From Pseudomonadales bacterium (GTDB taxonomy: Bacteria > Pseudomonadota > Gammaproteobacteria > Pseudomonadales > JAHEIH01), in contig JALRIU010000276.1 of the NCBI GenBank assembly GCA_023255355.1, positions 1-7,797 of the forward strand: a stretch of DNA of 7,797 bases, read 5' to 3'. The position numbers and the translations under genes are program-made. How positions within the stretch are numbered: the stretch's first letter is position 1; each line of letters begins with the position of its first letter. Below the pieces are notes generated by a model. It searched no databases and was not told the DNA's origin. It was given only the letters and a program-made list of their open reading frames with translations. Shown here in pieces: positions 6,299 through 7,797 of this stretch.

Positions 6299-6409
6299 AT
6301 GTCTAATGATCAACATAATGACGGAAGCGCAGACGCATTCGCGGCGACTGCAATTATTGCACTCGTCGTCGGTTGTGTGGTGTTTTGGTTGAGTAGCATG
6401 CCAACCTAA
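6299..6409 (+). CDS. 36-aa single-span membrane miniprotein
   Basis: An ATG at 6299 opens 36 codons ending in TAA (6407-6409). AGGGAG lies seven bases before the start, a consensus -10 lies upstream, and a strong terminator begins 15 bp after the stop, so the gene has a complete transcription unit of its own. The product starts with a polar, acidic segment (MSNDQHNDGSAD, residues 1-12) and continues with one hydrophobic helix from about residue 14 to 32, ending WLSSMPT. A single Cys26 lies in the helix. With an acidic N-terminus and no basic residue at all, the topology is unclear. It does not match CydX, CcoM, AcrZ or KdpF as I remember them. A role as a small subunit or modulator of a membrane complex is a guess. 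Confidence 0.75.
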   Translation: MSNDQHNDGSADAFAATAIIALVVGCVVFWLSSMPT

Positions 6410-6416
6410 ATAATCC

Positions 6417-6450
6417 AAAAAAAAGCGGGCCTAGGCCCGCTTTTTTTTTT
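6417..6450. terminator. Bidirectional intrinsic terminator
   Basis: A perfect palindrome GCGGGCCTAGGCCCGC (6425-6440) is flanked by eight A (6417-6424) and ten T (6441-6450). Either strand therefore yields a GC-rich hairpin followed by a U-run. It ends the miniprotein gene on the plus strand and nhaB on the minus strand, which converge on it from 8 bp and 17 bp away respectively. Confidence 0.95.
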
Positions 6451-6461
6451 ATACCTTTTAA

Positions 6462-6487
6462 ATGGTTTACAGAAAAAAGTAAACCAT
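6462..6487. repeat. 9-bp inverted repeat across the nhaB stop codon
   Basis: ATGGTTTAC (6462-6470) and GTAAACCAT (6479-6487) are exact reverse complements around an 8-nt A-rich spacer. It covers the last four codons (VYFF end), the stop at 6467-6469 and five following bases of nhaB. In the nhaB transcript it would form a hairpin a few bases before the terminator stem, perhaps protecting the 3' end. It may also be a chance result of codon choice. Confidence 0.45.
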
Positions 6488-7797
6488 AGCACCGCCAACA
6501 GATGTCATTACAATGGTATAAGGCAATGCCATGATGACCATTCGGCCGTAGGACAAGCGAATGAGTGGGGCTAGTGCAGATGTTAGCAAGAACAAGAATG
6601 CAGCCTGACCGTTCGGTGTCGCAACACTAGGTAAGTTAGTGCCGGTATTAATTGCTACGGTTAAGTGATTAAAGTGTTCTAAATCAATTTTGCCAGCATC
6701 AAGCGCAGCTTTAACTTCACTAATATACACAGTTGCAACGAACACATTATCGCTGATAGCAGACAACAAACCATTTGCTAAGAAGAATACAGTTGGCTGT
6801 ATGTTTCGCTCCATTGCTAACACCCATTCGATAACGGGCTTAAATAAATGCTGTTCATGGATAACGGCAACCACAGCGAAAAACACTACCAGTAATGCAG
6901 TGAATGGCAACGCCTCTTCAAATGCATGACCGATACGATGTTCCTCAATAACACCATTGAATGCAGTTTGCAGAATGATAATTGTCAGGCCAATGAGACC
7001 TACAGCAGCGACATGGGTTGCCAAACCAATAACTAATAATAGCGCAACAATCCCTTGAACGATAAGTTCAGCTTTATCGCGTTGAGTTCTTTTTTCGGCA
7101 CGAGATGCGTCAAATTCATAAAGTACATTGAATACTGGTTCTGGAATTTTTGCGCCGTAACCAAACCAGCCCGTAAACTCAAGTAACAGGCAGGTAATCA
7201 GACCTGCGGCTAGCACTGGCATTGTGATAGGTGCCATTTTTATAAAAAATGTCACAAAATCCCATCCTGCCACCCCGGCAATTAAAAGGTTCTGTGGTTC
7301 ACCAACTGTGGTGCAAACTCCACCTAGCGCTGTGCCGACAGCACCATGCATCATCAAGCTGCGTAGGAAGGCGCGGAAATCTTCTAAGTCACTACGGTGA
7401 TATTCAATGACGCTGTCATCATTAGAATGATCGTGATCGTCGTGGTGGACTTGTTTGCCCGATGCGACTTTGTGATAAACCGTGTAAAAACCGACACTGA
7501 CAGAGATTAGTACTGCGGTGACAGTCAATGCATCTAAGAAAGCAGATAAAAAAGCTGCCGAAATGCTGAAAAGTAACGACAAAACTGCTTTGGAGCGCAC
7601 GTTTAGTAGGATTTTGGTAAAAATAAACAACAGCATGTTTTGCATGAAATAAATGCCCGCCACCATAAAGATTAACAGTAAGATAACCTCTAGGTTGTGG
7701 TGCACTTCGTTATAGACCGTTTCGGGTGAGGCTAGGCCAATAGCAATAGCTTGAATAGCAAGTAAACCACCTGGTTGCAGAGGGTAGCATTTTAAGG
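6467..7797 (-). CDS. nhaB: Na+/H+ antiporter NhaB (partial, N-terminus off the right edge)
   Basis: The frame is open to the right edge and gives 442 residues. An internal GTG at 7705 is not the start: the 30 codons before it encode LKCYPLQPGGLLAI and onward, a conserved NhaB segment that begins near residue 59 in E. coli NhaB. Other near-identical family blocks are NLEVILLLIFMVAGIYFM (in-window residues 34-51), AAFLSAFLDALTV (80-92, with the membrane Asp88), GEPQNLLIA (165-173), NGLLSAISDNVF (341-352) and NTGTNLPSVATPNGQAAFLF (383-402). NhaB is an inner-membrane secondary transporter that expels Na+ in exchange for protons. The protein ends at MVYFFL, about 20 residues shorter than E. coli NhaB at the C-terminus. 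The loop at residues 117-123 is His/Asp-rich (HHDDHDH) where the E. coli sequence is mixed polar. About 58 N-terminal residues and the promoter lie outside the window. Confidence 0.95.
   Translation of the reverse strand, partial: LKCYPLQPGGLLAIQAIAIGLASPETVYNEVHHNLEVILLLIFMVAGIYFMQNMLLFIFTKILLNVRSKAVLSLLFSISAAFLSAFLDALTVTAVLISVSVGFYTVYHKVASGKQVHHDDHDHSNDDSVIEYHRSDLEDFRAFLRSLMMHGAVGTALGGVCTTVGEPQNLLIAGVAGWDFVTFFIKMAPITMPVLAAGLITCLLLEFTGWFGYGAKIPEPVFNVLYEFDASRAEKRTQRDKAELIVQGIVALLLVIGLATHVAAVGLIGLTIIILQTAFNGVIEEHRIGHAFEEALPFTALLVVFFAVVAVIHEQHLFKPVIEWVLAMERNIQPTVFFLANGLLSAISDNVFVATVYISEVKAALDAGKIDLEHFNHLTVAINTGTNLPSVATPNGQAAFLFLLTSALAPLIRLSYGRMVIMALPYTIVMTSVGGAMVYFFL

Noticed and set aside
6467..7705. 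GTG at 7705 as the start of the right-hand antiporter
   Set aside because: The same frame continues to the edge and encodes conserved NhaB residues before the GTG, so the gene is cut by the window rather than starting there.
1..7797. CRISPR arrays, toxin-antitoxin pairs, defence islands or transposons
   Set aside because: I saw no regularly spaced repeats, no terminal inverted repeats with a transposase, and no defence or toxin motifs; the long genes are housekeeping or transport types apart from the unrecognised 257-residue protein.

Overview
The window looks like ordinary chromosomal sequence from a gammaproteobacterium of moderate to low GC, probably marine. I infer this from the close resemblance of YgiQ and NhaB to their Escherichia and Vibrio relatives, a gamma-type tRNA-Glu, and a siroheme sulfite reductase paired with a DUF934 protein as in pseudomonads and marine relatives. 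The genus cannot be fixed from the sequence alone. There are no insertion sequences, phage genes, CRISPR arrays or other signs of recent transfer, and no gene-free stretch exceeds 300 bases.

All large genes lie on the minus strand. From left to right they are: the first 505 codons of a YgiQ-family radical SAM protein, cut by the left edge; an unrecognised membrane-anchored, helix-rich protein of about 257 residues; a membrane-domain-only CPA2 cation/proton antiporter; a DUF934 protein; a CysI/NirA-type sulfite reductase; and the Na+/H+ antiporter NhaB, whose N-terminus lies beyond the right edge. Two genes run on the plus strand: tRNA-Glu(UUC), with a near-consensus sigma-70 promoter and a GC-rich discriminator, and a 36-codon gene for a single-span membrane miniprotein.

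The sulfite reductase and DUF934 genes overlap by 20 bp and form one translation-coupled sulfur-assimilation unit that reduces sulfite to sulfide. No flavoprotein (CysJ) partner is visible. The antiporter starts 44 bp after the DUF934 stop with no terminator between them, and a 9-bp inverted repeat brackets its start region. NhaB and the miniprotein gene converge on one perfect-palindrome bidirectional terminator (A-run, GC stem, T-run).

The items most worth a second look are the 36-residue membrane protein with its own promoter, leader hairpin and terminator; the DUF934 protein, whose role is unknown although its link to sulfite reductase is strong; the unrecognised 257-residue protein with a repeated I-S-P-R-D motif and a start that should move 37 codons downstream; and the inverted repeat around the antiporter start. 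I did not find a convincing new multi-gene system here.
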